A DNA stretch of 64,000 nucleotides from Thermus parvatiensis (GTDB taxonomy: Bacteria; Deinococcota; Deinococci; Deinococcales; Thermaceae): NCBI RefSeq assembly GCF_001535545.1, contig NZ_CP014141.1, positions 1 to 64,000 on the forward strand, given 5' to 3'. Shown here one piece after another: positions 11,504-20,724 of this stretch. The position numbers and the translations under genes were made by a program. How positions within the stretch are numbered: the first letter of the stretch is position 1; every line of letters begins with the position of its first letter. The notes under the pieces are model-generated. The model searched no databases. It was given only the letters and a program-made list of their open reading frames with translations, and was not told the DNA's origin.

Positions 11504-11600
11504 CCCCCAATCTGGTTTTCCGGCGAATCTAAGGCGGGGTATAGGGCCGACCCAGCGGACCTGAGGAGAGAACCCGGGGTCTTTTCCCCGTACAGCGCAT

Positions 11601-12008
11601 TTAACCTGAGGGGCGGAAGCTCCGGATGAAGTCGCCGGGGGTGAGGACCCTTAGGGGGAGATCCTGACGGGCCATCAAGGGACCGAAGTGGCGGGTATCC
11701 CCGGTGAGGAGAACAGAAGCCCCTGCGGCCACGGCAGCGGCGAGGAAGGGAAGGTCTTTTTCGGGCACCAGGCCCTCCATCCAAGCCTCGCCTTTGGCTT
11801 CCGGCACCAAGCGCACCACCTTGAGCCGGTCCTTGAGCCCTCTAAGGGCTTGGGGTCGTTTGCGCACGAGGTTTTCCCGGGCCTCCAGCAGGCAGTAAGG
11901 GCTTGTGGCCAGCCGGTACCTTCCCTTCCTGGCCCCCAGCCAGATCGCCTCAAACACCTCCCCCCCGAGGCTTGCCGAGAAAAGGACGTTGGCGTCCAAA
12001 AAGACCAA
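11601..12008 (-). CDS. PIN-domain protein, probable toxin of a type II toxin-antitoxin pair
   Basis: The sequence VFLDANVLFSASLGG at the N-terminus carries the first PIN-domain aspartate. Other acidic residues follow at EARENL, EKDLPFLAAAVAAGA and LLTGDTRHFGPL, the usual PIN layout for an Mg-dependent ribonuclease. It has 135 residues. No ATG fits: the start used here is TTG at 12008, one base after the AbrB stop. That would give coupled, weak translation. The pairing with an AbrB-type antitoxin upstream supports a VapC-like role, although cleavage activity is not shown by the sequence alone. Confidence 0.75.
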   Translation of the reverse strand: MVFLDANVLFSASLGGEVFEAIWLGARKGRYRLATSPYCLLEARENLVRKRPQALRGLKDRLKVVRLVPEAKGEAWMEGLVPEKDLPFLAAAVAAGASVLLTGDTRHFGPLMARQDLPLRVLTPGDFIRSFRPSG

Positions 12009-12009
12009 C

Positions 12010-12255
12010 TCAGAGGCCCCAGGCCCGGCGGAAGGCATCCAGCTCCTCCGGGGTGACCTGGGCGTTTTCGGCGAACTCCCGGATGCGCTCCTCCGTGTAG
12101 AGCTCCACGGGCAACACCACCGCAGGCTCCAAGACAACCCGGCCCGCTTCCACCCGGACCACCAAGGTGTCCCCCGGCTTCAAGCCCAAGGCCCGGCGTA
12201 CCTCCGCAGGGAGGGTGATCTGGCCCCGTTTGGAGAGGGAGGTAAGCGCCTTCAT
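12010..12255 (-). CDS. AbrB/MazE-type DNA-binding antitoxin
   Basis: This 81-residue protein begins MKALTSLSKRGQITLPAEVR, the swapped-hairpin AbrB (SpoVT) motif with the typical RGQITLPAEVRRALGLKPGD core. The C-terminal half (LYTEERIREFAENAQVTPEE) is acidic and helical, as expected for binding a PIN toxin. It precedes the toxin by one base. TATACT six bases before the ATG suggests a leaderless message. AbrB antitoxins normally repress their own promoter. Confidence 0.82.
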   Translation of the reverse strand: MKALTSLSKRGQITLPAEVRRALGLKPGDTLVVRVEAGRVVLEPAVVLPVELYTEERIREFAENAQVTPEELDAFRRAWGL

Positions 12256-12261
12256 GTTTTC

Positions 12262-12290
12262 AGTATATCCGAAGACCGGAAATACAGAAG
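12262..12290 (-). promoter_or_regulatory. Promoter region of the AbrB/PIN pair with repeated GGTCTTC motif
   Basis: A TATACT -10 (12262-12267, minus strand) precedes the ATG by six bases. Two GGTCTTC words in direct repeat, about 18 bases apart, lie just upstream and could be the antitoxin operator. No good -35 was seen. Confidence 0.4.
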
Positions 12291-12336
12291 ACCCCTCACA
12301 ATAGCTCCCCGAGGGCCGAGACGTCTTTGCAGGGTA

Positions 12337-12365
12337 TTGATGAACCAATTCCCCACCATTAGCAT
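12337..12365 (+). promoter_or_regulatory. Candidate promoter of the DndC-like/nurA/herA operon
   Basis: TTGATG (12337-12342) and TAGCAT (12360-12365) are separated by exactly 17 bases. This leaves a leader of about 85 bases before AAAGGAGGAGG and the ATG at 12457. Confidence 0.5.
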
Positions 12366-12456
12366 TGCGCCATGAGGCGAACCGAGCACACTCCTTTGCT
12401 GGAACACACGCCCAAGGCGGGATGGGCAAAGTTCTGGATGCTTAAAGGAGGAGGCG

Positions 12457-13491
12457 ATGCAGGTTTCCCTTGAAGCGCTGGCCGCGGGGATAGGGGAACC
12501 CTTTGGGTCTTTCGACCTCAAAGAGGCCACAGACCTGGCCGAGCGCGCCCTCGAGGCCGCCCTCGCCCAGGGGGCCGAGACCTTCGTCCTCACCTACTCG
12601 GGGGGCAAGGACTCCACCGCCACCACCGTCCTCACCCTGGAGTGGTGGAAGCGCCGGGGGAAGCCCGTGGAGATCCACGTGGTCTACGCCGACACGGGGC
12701 TGGAGATCCCCACCCTCCACGCCCAGGCCCTGGCCTTCCTGGAGGCGGTGAAGAGGCTCCACCCCGGGGTCCACGTTCACACCGCCCGCCCCCGCCCCGA
12801 GGAGAGCTTCTGGGTCCAAATCATCGGCAAGGGCTACCCCCCGCCCCACAACCGCTTCCGCTGGTGCACCCGCAGGTTGAAGATCGCCCCCATGGACCGC
12901 CTGGTCCAGAGCCTTCCCGGGAAGAAGGCCATCCTCACGGGGGTGCGCTTCGGGGAGTCGGACGCGCGGGACGAACGGCTCCTTCTTTCTTGCTCCCGGG
13001 GCGGGGAGTGCGGCCAGGGGGTGCTCTTCCAGGAGGCCAAGCGTCTGAACGCCCTCTACGTGGCCCCCATCGCCTTCTGGCGGGAGTGCTTCGTGTGGGA
13101 CTACCTGAACTTCGTGGCCCCCTCCCTGGGCTACCCCACGGAGGGCCTGGAGGCGGTCTACGGGGGCCGGGACACCCGCTTCGGGTGCTGGACCTGCACC
13201 GTGGTGCGGCGGGACAAGGCCATGGCGCGGGCCCTGGAGAACGGCCACGCCCACCTCCTCCCCCTCTACGAGTTCCGGGAGTGGCTTTGGGCGTGGACCC
13301 GGGATCCCCGGACCCGGGAGAAGCGGAAGGACGGCGAGCCCGGGAGGCTCACCCTGGAGGCCAGGCGGGAGGTGTACCGGAGGTTGAAGGAGGTGGAGGC
13401 GAAGCTCGGGATGGAGTTCCTCACTTCCGAGGAGGAGGCGCTCATTCAGAAGCTGTGGCGTTCCGGGAGGTACAATGGAAAACGCAGGTGA
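12457..13491 (+). CDS. DndC-like PAPS-reductase-fold protein (ATP pyrophosphatase)
   Basis: This 344-residue protein has the PP-loop TYSGGKDSTATTVL (residues 46-59). It also has the blocks that mark the DNA phosphorothioation protein DndC: PPPHNRFRWCTRRLKIAP (128-145), ILTGVRFGES and RFGCWTCTVVRRDK (241-254). Family members activate a substrate with ATP and handle sulfur, and DndC carries an Fe-S cluster. Cysteines sit at 137, 179, 185, 211, 244 and 247. It is shorter than classical DndC (about 500 residues), and the cysteine usually just before RFGCW is missing. It stands first in an operon with nurA and herA, with no DndA, D or E nearby. A standalone oxidoreductase role is possible. Confidence 0.8.
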   Translation: MQVSLEALAAGIGEPFGSFDLKEATDLAERALEAALAQGAETFVLTYSGGKDSTATTVLTLEWWKRRGKPVEIHVVYADTGLEIPTLHAQALAFLEAVKRLHPGVHVHTARPRPEESFWVQIIGKGYPPPHNRFRWCTRRLKIAPMDRLVQSLPGKKAILTGVRFGESDARDERLLLSCSRGGECGQGVLFQEAKRLNALYVAPIAFWRECFVWDYLNFVAPSLGYPTEGLEAVYGGRDTRFGCWTCTVVRRDKAMARALENGHAHLLPLYEFREWLWAWTRDPRTREKRKDGEPGRLTLEARREVYRRLKEVEAKLGMEFLTSEEEALIQKLWRSGRYNGKRR

Positions 13492-13497
13492 ACTCCT

Positions 13498-14625
13498 ATG
13501 CCGTATGCGGGAGAAGGAAGCAATCCCCTTGGCCTCAAGGACTTCCTTGACGATCTCAGGCTAGACCACTACCAGGATCTCCTGCGCGAGCTAGACGAGC
13601 TTTACCAAAAACTCAAGCAGGAGCGCCAAGTGCCCTTGCACGGGGACGGGGAGGCCTACCCTCTCCTCACCCTCACCGTGGACGGAGGCGAGGGACGCGC
13701 CTTCGAAGAGCTTCCGCTCCTCTCCTTCGGCCTCGTGCGCGTTGCCGCAGTGGGGGTGAAGGGTTTCCGCCTACCCTCCATCGCCCACCTCCTCCCTGGG
13801 TATGAAGTCCTACGGGATCCCAAGGGCTACCTGGAAGGTCTCCTCGAGCGCTCCGAAGAAAGCCCCGCCGCTGATGCTTTGAAGACCTTCTTCCGGGCCA
13901 CAGGCATCTCCCTGGAGGATCTGGGAGAATACTACACCAAGGACCTCAGGGCCTTCATGGGGATCTTCCGGGACGTCCTGGAGTGGGCCTACCTGGTTTG
14001 GGGGGTGGAGAAGGTCTTGCAGGAAAGTTACAAAGACTACCTTTTCATCAAAGACGGGCGCCTTGCGCAATTGGGCGTCAGAGAGAGTTTCCGCTCTAAA
14101 CTACAGAACTACTTCGCAAGGAAGCACCTCCTTCTTGCTGGGGTCACCAAACGCTCCCGCCTCCTCGCTGAAGGCCTCACCTCCTTGGTGATGGCGAGGC
14201 TTTTCGCCGAAGCCAGGGGAACCTTCGTGCTCCAGGTCCCCCAGGAACTCATGGAGAAGGCTTACCGCTACGAGCGCCAGTGGAACGCCGACCTCGAGGG
14301 AGCCTTCGTCATGGGCAGGCGTTACGTGGCGCGCCTCCTTGAGGACACCTTTAGACCTCAGGAGGGTGTGGCCATCTTTGATCTCCCCCCCTACTTGGGG
14401 GAGGAGGATGCCGTTAAGGTAGCCCGAAGCCTAAGGGCACACCGTAGCGTCCTCTATGGGGGGAGTGTGGGAACGGTGGTAGAGGCCCACGGGAGGGCCT
14501 CCGTGGCCAGGTCCATCCCTCGCAGGATGGAGGAGGAGATCCTCGCTCGGTTCAGAAAGGCCTTTGGCGAAGATCTCGCCAAGAAGCTCACTGAATGGCT
14601 CAGGCTGGCAGACAGGGAGGACTGA
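13498..14625 (+). CDS. nurA: NurA-domain nuclease
   Basis: NurA is a DNA nuclease that works with the HerA translocase. The protein has 375 residues. It shows the first catalytic aspartate in LTVDGGEGRAF (D62), the second acidic motif in FIKDGRLAQLG (D186), and GVTKRSRLL (215-223), the conserved GVxK segment. A late block FDLPPYLGEEDAV and ARSIPRRMEEEIL fits the RNase H-like fold. It starts six bases after the DndC-like stop and ends two bases before herA. The pair is often used in end resection, but here it is grouped with a sulfur-related enzyme, which points to a different or extra role. Confidence 0.85.
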   Translation: MPYAGEGSNPLGLKDFLDDLRLDHYQDLLRELDELYQKLKQERQVPLHGDGEAYPLLTLTVDGGEGRAFEELPLLSFGLVRVAAVGVKGFRLPSIAHLLPGYEVLRDPKGYLEGLLERSEESPAADALKTFFRATGISLEDLGEYYTKDLRAFMGIFRDVLEWAYLVWGVEKVLQESYKDYLFIKDGRLAQLGVRESFRSKLQNYFARKHLLLAGVTKRSRLLAEGLTSLVMARLFAEARGTFVLQVPQELMEKAYRYERQWNADLEGAFVMGRRYVARLLEDTFRPQEGVAIFDLPPYLGEEDAVKVARSLRAHRSVLYGGSVGTVVEAHGRASVARSIPRRMEEEILARFRKAFGEDLAKKLTEWLRLADRED

Positions 14626-14626
14626 G

Positions 14627-16387
14627 ATGGCCGAAAGCCCCATCGGCGTGGTAGTGTCTTCCAGGCGGAACGGCCCTTGGGCGGAGCTCACCTTAGTGCT
14701 CACCCCCCAGGAGCTGGACCAAGGCAAGCGCCTCCTCCTAGGCGAACTCGTTCGCGTTTCTTCTGGCGGGAAAGACTACGTGGGCATGGTTTTAGACGGC
14801 TACTACGAGCCCGTGGGGCGTAGCGACCCCACCTATACCCTCGCTCTGGCCCACATCAATCAGGTGGACCTGGAGAAGGAGGACCCTTGGGCGCGAAAGG
14901 AAATCAACTTCTACCACCACCGGATCGTCCTCCTAGGGAGGGTCGTGCAGGGAGGGCTCTTCGCCCCCTCCACCCGCCTGCTCCCCCCCGTGGTGGAGGC
15001 TCGGGTCTACCGCATGACGGAGGAGGAACTCCAAAGGTTGCTCGCCGCCGAGGTCAGAACCTCAGGGAGCGTTAAGGCCGAGGGGAAGAGGAGGTACGCC
15101 TTCGGCCACCTGGCCTACGGCCTAGAAGAAGGCGGGGAGTATCCAGAGGTGGTGAAGGAGGTGGACCCCGCCCTCTTCGTGGGCAGAAGGACGGCCAACT
15201 TCGGCAAGACGGGCTTCGGGAAGAGCAACGAGAACAAGGTCATCCTCACCCTTTTGGCCCACGCCTTTCCCCGGGTGGGGATGTTGATCCTGGACCAGAA
15301 CGCCGAGTACCTCCTCCAGACGGAGGCCACCACCTCCCCGGGCCTCGCCCAGGCCTTCAAGGCGCTGGGGATTCGGGGCCGGATCCGCTTCTACACCGCC
15401 AGGGAGGAGGCCTGGGCGAGGAGGTTGAAGGAACACCTGGGGACGGAGTGGAGGGAGTACGTGGAGGTCTTGCCCCTTAAAGTGGACTTCTACCACTTCC
15501 CCGAGCTGGCCGTGGCCCTCGCCTACCAGAGGCGTCGCCTCCAGGGGGCAGAGCCTCCCCAGTACCTGGAGAACGCCTTTTACAACCTCGAGGACTGGAA
15601 GCATATCCCCGACCGCATGGCCTACGTCTACGGGGCGCTTCGGAAAGCGGGCCTCACCCCTCGCAAGGGCCTCAAAATAAAGTACAAGAACGAAAACTAC
15701 GACATATCCGAAGAGAAGTCTTGGGGCAACCTCCAAGAGGCCATGGAGAACAACAGCCAGCGAGGGGACAATAAGGGAGGGGCGAGGGAGCTCTACAGCC
15801 GGGCCAAGGTCTTCTCTTTCCTCCGCGCTTTCCACGCGCCTGGAAAGGAGGCGAACTTCCTCGAAACTATCAAAGAGGATCTCCTCGGGGAGAAAACCGA
15901 GGGAGAAGGTAAGGTGGTCATCCTCGACCTTCCTTCCCTGGGCGAGGCCGCCGACTTCTTCACCTTGCGCCTCATGGACCTCCTTTTCGACAGGGCCGTA
16001 GAACTCTACGGCAAGCGCCAGGCCAACTTCCTCGTGGTCCTGGAAGAGGCCCACAACTTCCTGGAGGACAAGGCAGGGATCTTCTACCGCGTGGCCAAGG
16101 AGGGGAGGAAGTACGGCATAGGAATGCTGTACTCCACTCAGTCCCCCGCCAGCATCCCCATGGAGATACTCTCCCAGACGGAAAACTTTCTGGTGAAGCA
16201 CCTCTCCAGCGAGGAGGACGTGAAAGTCCTCAAGAGGGCTAAAGCTCCTTTTGCCTTTGTGGCCGACTTTCTCCTCTCTGAGCCCATAATAGGCTACTCC
16301 TATGTTTACTTCGAGCCTTATCAGCCTTTCGTGGTCCCACTGCGGGTCAAACTCTTGGAGCATGTCCTCAAAAGCCTCGACTCGTGA
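14627..16387 (+). CDS. herA: HerA-like DNA translocase ATPase
   Basis: HerA forms a hexameric ring that pumps DNA and stimulates NurA. This 586-residue protein has an N-terminal beta-barrel region (to about 150) and Walker A NFGKTGFGKSNENKV (residues 191-205). Walker B is FLVVLEEAHNF (468-478), followed by GRKYGIGMLYSTQSP, the sensor/arginine-finger region. A hydrophilic insert with many Asn and Lys (about 350-385, DNA 15670-15780) is more AT-rich than the surroundings. The ATG at 14627 is chosen because it follows the nurA stop and has GGAGG upstream. Together with NurA it should act on DNA ends. Confidence 0.87.
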   Translation: MAESPIGVVVSSRRNGPWAELTLVLTPQELDQGKRLLLGELVRVSSGGKDYVGMVLDGYYEPVGRSDPTYTLALAHINQVDLEKEDPWARKEINFYHHRIVLLGRVVQGGLFAPSTRLLPPVVEARVYRMTEEELQRLLAAEVRTSGSVKAEGKRRYAFGHLAYGLEEGGEYPEVVKEVDPALFVGRRTANFGKTGFGKSNENKVILTLLAHAFPRVGMLILDQNAEYLLQTEATTSPGLAQAFKALGIRGRIRFYTAREEAWARRLKEHLGTEWREYVEVLPLKVDFYHFPELAVALAYQRRRLQGAEPPQYLENAFYNLEDWKHIPDRMAYVYGALRKAGLTPRKGLKIKYKNENYDISEEKSWGNLQEAMENNSQRGDNKGGARELYSRAKVFSFLRAFHAPGKEANFLETIKEDLLGEKTEGEGKVVILDLPSLGEAADFFTLRLMDLLFDRAVELYGKRQANFLVVLEEAHNFLEDKAGIFYRVAKEGRKYGIGMLYSTQSPASIPMEILSQTENFLVKHLSSEEDVKVLKRAKAPFAFVADFLLSEPIIGYSYVYFEPYQPFVVPLRVKLLEHVLKSLDS

Positions 16388-16462
16388 CGAATACCCTTTT
16401 CCCCTGTTTCGTTTGCTCGCCTACCACCGGAAGTCTCCGCTAAGGCTTTTCCCCAGGACCCC

Positions 16463-16489
16463 CGTGCGGGCTTGCGCCGGTATGGGGTG
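16463..16489 (+). repeat. Hairpin element copy 2 (first copy at 2571-2598)
   Basis: The core TGCGGGCTTGCGCCGG is identical to copy 1. The arms CCCCGTGC and GTATGGGG pair fully only with G-U pairs, so the fold is conserved as + strand RNA. It follows herA, as copy 1 follows birA. Confidence 0.6.
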
Positions 16490-16492
16490 GTA

Positions 16493-17362
16493 TCAGCGGA
16501 TCTCCACCCCGCCCCAGCGCTCCAAAAGCCTCAGGGCCTCCACGTGGTCCGCATCCGGGCCCAGCTCCCGCTTGGCCATCTCGTAGACCTCCCGGGCGAG
16601 GCGGAGAAGGGGGCTTGGGGCCTTCTCCCCGTCCAAAACCCCCATGGCGATCCCCAGGTCCTTCACCAATAGCCCCAAGGCGAAGGTCTTGGGGAAGGCC
16701 CGGGTGAGGACCCTTTGGGGAATGAGGTTCTCCGTGGCGTTGGAGCGGCCCGAGGAGGCGTTGATGACCGAAAGGGCCTTCTCCGCGGAAACCCCCTGCT
16801 TCACCAGGGCCAAAAGCCCCTCCCCCGCCGCCCAGAGGTTCACGGCGAGGAGGGCGTTGTTGATGGCCTTCACCGCATGCCCCGCCCCCACGGGGCCCAC
16901 GTGCACCACTTTGCCGGCGTAGGCCAAATACGGCCTGACCCATTCCACCGCCTCCTCCGGCCCCCCCATCATCACCGTGAGGGTGCCCCTTTGGGCCCCC
17001 AGGGTACCGCCGGATACCGGGGCGTCCAGGTAGGTCACCCCCTTTTCCAGAAGGCGCTCCGCCAGAAGGCGGCTTGCCTCGGGCTCGCCGCTGGTGGCGT
17101 CCACCCAGTAGGTGCCCTCCCTGAGGTAGGGGTAGAGGGCCTCGGCCACCTCGTAGACCTCCCGGGTGGTGGGAAGGCAGGTGAAGATCACCCGGGCCTC
17201 GGCCACCCTCTCCAGGGGCACGGCCTCGGAGCCGAACTCCTCCTGGTGCCTCAGGGCCTTTTCAAAGGTGCGGTTCCAGACCAGGGTGGGGAAACGCCGC
17301 GCCAGGTGCCCCGCCATGGGGTAGCCCATGGCCCCAAGACCGATGAAGGCCACCTTTTCCAT
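16493..17362 (-). CDS. mmsB: 3-hydroxyisobutyrate dehydrogenase
   Basis: This NAD-dependent beta-hydroxyacid dehydrogenase acts in valine breakdown. The 289 residues show the Rossmann start [18 protein letters not shown], the substrate motif [20 protein letters not shown] and the catalytic lysine region [17 protein letters not shown]. The C-terminal [12 protein letters not shown] is also typical. It matches a crystallised HB8 enzyme that I recall as TTHA0237. The frame is intact. It works after the branched-chain keto acid dehydrogenase encoded at 3.9-8.8 kb, so valine carbon may be processed by products of this window. Confidence 0.9.
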   Translation of the reverse strand: MEKVAFIGLGAMGYPMAGHLARRFPTLVWNRTFEKALRHQEEFGSEAVPLERVAEARVIFTCLPTTREVYEVAEALYPYLREGTYWVDATSGEPEASRLLAERLLEKGVTYLDAPVSGGTLGAQRGTLTVMMGGPEEAVEWVRPYLAYAGKVVHVGPVGAGHAVKAINNALLAVNLWAAGEGLLALVKQGVSAEKALSVINASSGRSNATENLIPQRVLTRAFPKTFALGLLVKDLGIAMGVLDGEKAPSPLLRLAREVYEMAKRELGPDADHVEALRLLERWGGVEIR

Positions 17363-17371
17363 GGCTTTTTT

Positions 17372-17726
17372 TTACCAGAGGCGAAGCCCCTTGGCGAGGC
17401 CCCTTAGGAGAAGGAGGAAAAGAAGGCTGAACCCCATGGCCACGCCCAAGAAGACGAAGAACCCCACCCCGAAAGTCCCGCCCAAGACCATCTGCCTCAG
17501 CCATAGCCCCGCGGGGAAAGCGAGAAGCCAGGTGAGGAGGAGGTTTTTCCAGGTGGGCCTCCGGTAGGTGCCGAGGAAGGGGCAAGGAGAAGCCAGACGA
17601 AGAGGACGGGGAGGACGTTCCGGGCGAGGCCCCCCAAGGAGAGGGGAAGCCCATGGGAAAGGAGGCCCACCCCGGCGAAGAGGAGGAGGGCGAGGAGGTC
17701 CAGGAGGAAAAGGGCCGTCTTTCGGC

Positions 17727-17730
<4 letters not shown>
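17372..17730 (-). CDS. DUF3054 membrane protein, one frameshift
   Basis: The restored protein has 119 residues and about four membrane segments: [50 protein letters not shown] and [20 protein letters not shown]. The pattern and the early [12 protein letters not shown] motif fit DUF3054, whose function is unknown. One C is missing on the coding strand (run at 17579-17582). Its ATG overlaps the lipA stop by ATGA. Together with the lipA frameshift, the missing base makes the raw sequence look like one lipA-DUF3054 fusion, which I do not believe. Confidence 0.75.
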
Positions 17731-19346
<1,616 letters not shown>

Positions 19347-19454
19347 CTAAGGATACGCCGCCCAGGCCCCCGTGTCCAAAGGCCGGGGCACAAAGCCCCT
19401 AAGCGCCCGCCTTGGCTTCGCAACATGGGAGACCCTGGCTAGCCCTTTTGGGGC

Positions 19455-19482
19455 CCCCGCCGAGGCCAAAGCCTCGGCGGGG
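19455..19482 (-). terminator. Strong hairpin after the SDR gene
   Basis: The arms CCCCGCCGAGGC and GCCTCGGCGGGG (12 bp) enclose CAAA, three bases past the SDR stop. There is no clear T tract on the minus strand, so it may act as an RNA end-protecting stem. The 110 bases between it and lipB hold no gene that I can see. Confidence 0.55.
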
Positions 19483-19485
19483 TAT

Positions 19486-20307
19486 TTAGCCGAGAAACCG
19501 GGCCACGAGCCGGTCCCGTAAGGAGGCAGGAAGGAGCCTGAGGAGGAGGGTTTCCCGGGCCCGGGCCGGGTGGGCCACCAGGTAGCGTGCCCTGGGGTTT
19601 GGGCTTTCCAGGGCCTTGAGCACGGCCTCCGCCACCCTCTCCGGGGGAAGGCCCCTCTTGGCGCTCCGTTCCGCCACGCGCCGCGCCACCTCCAGGCAGC
19701 GGCCATACACCCCCTCGGTCCCGGGGGGCGGGGGTTCCAGGTAGCCCTCGGCCCGCCTTAAGGAGCGCTCCCAGATGGGGGTGGCCACGGAGCCGGGCTC
19801 TATGAGGACCACCCGGACCCCGAAAGGCAGAAGCTCCACCCTAAGGGCGTCCGCCAGGGCCTCGAGGGCGAACTTGCTGGCGGCGTAGGGCCCCATGAGG
19901 GGGAGGGCCACCAGGCCGGAGACGGAGCCCATGAGGACCACCCGGCCCCGGGAGGCCCTGAGGAGGGGTAAAAAGGCCTTCACCGTGGCGAAGGCCCCGA
20001 GGACGTTCACCTCCAAGGCCTCCCGGAAGGCGGAAAGGGGAACGAGCTCTAAAGGCCCCGCCACGGCAAAGCCGGCGTTGGCCACGAGGCCAAAAAGCCG
20101 GTCCGGCACCTCCTCCGCCGCCCGCCTCAGGTCCTCCTCCCGGGTCACGTCCAGGAAAAGGGGCTCCACGCCAAGCCCCTTCAGGGCCTCGGCGTCCTCC
20201 GCCTTCCGCACCCCGCCCAAGACCCTATAGCCCCTTCCGGCCAGAAGCCTTGCGGTGGCGAGGCCGATGCCGCTCCCCGCGCCGGTGATGAGGACCGTCC
20301 TTTCCAT
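19486..20307 (-). CDS. Short-chain dehydrogenase/reductase (classical SDR)
   Basis: The start MERTVLITGAGSGIGLATAR carries the TGxxxGIG cofactor motif. ANAGFAVAGPLELV (NAG motif), VVLMGSVSGLVALPLMGPYAASKFAL (Ser...YxxxK catalytic set) and VLIEPGSVATPI follow. The 273 residues include a C-terminal helical tail often seen in lipid-modifying SDRs. The ATG at 20307 is chosen: a longer start at 20388 would overlap the promoter of the divergent pseudogene. The substrate cannot be read from sequence. Confidence 0.85.
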   Translation of the reverse strand: MERTVLITGAGSGIGLATARLLAGRGYRVLGGVRKAEDAEALKGLGVEPLFLDVTREEDLRRAAEEVPDRLFGLVANAGFAVAGPLELVPLSAFREALEVNVLGAFATVKAFLPLLRASRGRVVLMGSVSGLVALPLMGPYAASKFALEALADALRVELLPFGVRVVLIEPGSVATPIWERSLRRAEGYLEPPPPGTEGVYGRCLEVARRVAERSAKRGLPPERVAEAVLKALESPNPRARYLVAHPARARETLLLRLLPASLRDRLVARFLG

Positions 20308-20339
20308 TTGCACCCAGCTTACGCCGGAGAAACAGGGTG

Positions 20340-20345
20340 GTAAAA
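20340..20345 (+). promoter_or_regulatory. -10 box of the deleted hydroxy-acid oxidase gene
   Basis: TAAAAT lies 14 bases before the ATG at 20360 and looks functional. The downstream gene has lost its middle. Confidence 0.4.
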
Positions 20346-20359
20346 TCCCGGCCAAAGCC

Positions 20360-20724
20360 ATGATCGGCCGCCAAGTGCAGCAGGCCATCTACCTCAAAGG
20401 ACTCCTTGGGGAAAGGTCCCGGTCCTCCTGGATAGCGGCGTCCGCACCGGGGCCGACGCCGTCAAGGCCCTGGCCCTGGGCGCCCGGGCGGTGGGCCTCG
20501 GCCGCCCCTACGTCTACGCCCTGGCCCTGGGCGGGGAGGAAGGGGTGGGGGCGTTTCTGGACCACTTCCTGGCGGAGCTGGAGCTCACCCTGGCCCTTTC
20601 GGGGGTGGGAAGCCTGGAGGAACTCGGCCCCCACTTCCTCGCCAAGGAAAACCCCCGCCCCTCTTGGGACGGGGAGGAGCCTAAGGGGTTTGCCCCTACT
20701 CCTGGGCCACCACGCTCACCTTGA
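20360..20724 (+). pseudogene. Remnant of an FMN-dependent alpha-hydroxy-acid oxidase / lactate 2-monooxygenase with a large internal deletion
   Basis: The first codons read MIGRQVQQAIYLKGLLGE, like the N-terminus of lactate-oxidase-type flavoproteins. From 20413 another frame reads KVPVLLDSGVRTGADAVKAL, then ALGARAVGLGRPYVYALALG and the C-terminal helix LAELELTLALSGVGSLEELG. These contain the FMN-phosphate loop and the C-terminal signature of the family. About 250 residues between the two parts, including the catalytic His region, are gone, and the junction changes frame. The promoter and the C-terminal part are otherwise intact, so the loss is recent or an assembly collapse. Confidence 0.75.

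Noticed and set aside
11440-11784. N-terminal extension of the HTH-cupin-methyltransferase protein.
   Set aside because: The extra 115 residues have low-complexity shadow composition and cover a near-perfect promoter and two palindromes. The HTH begins directly after the ATG at 11439.
15122-16363. Long open frame on the opposite strand of herA (413 residues).
   Set aside because: It is a shadow: GC-rich third positions keep the antisense frame open, and the translation has no recognisable motif.
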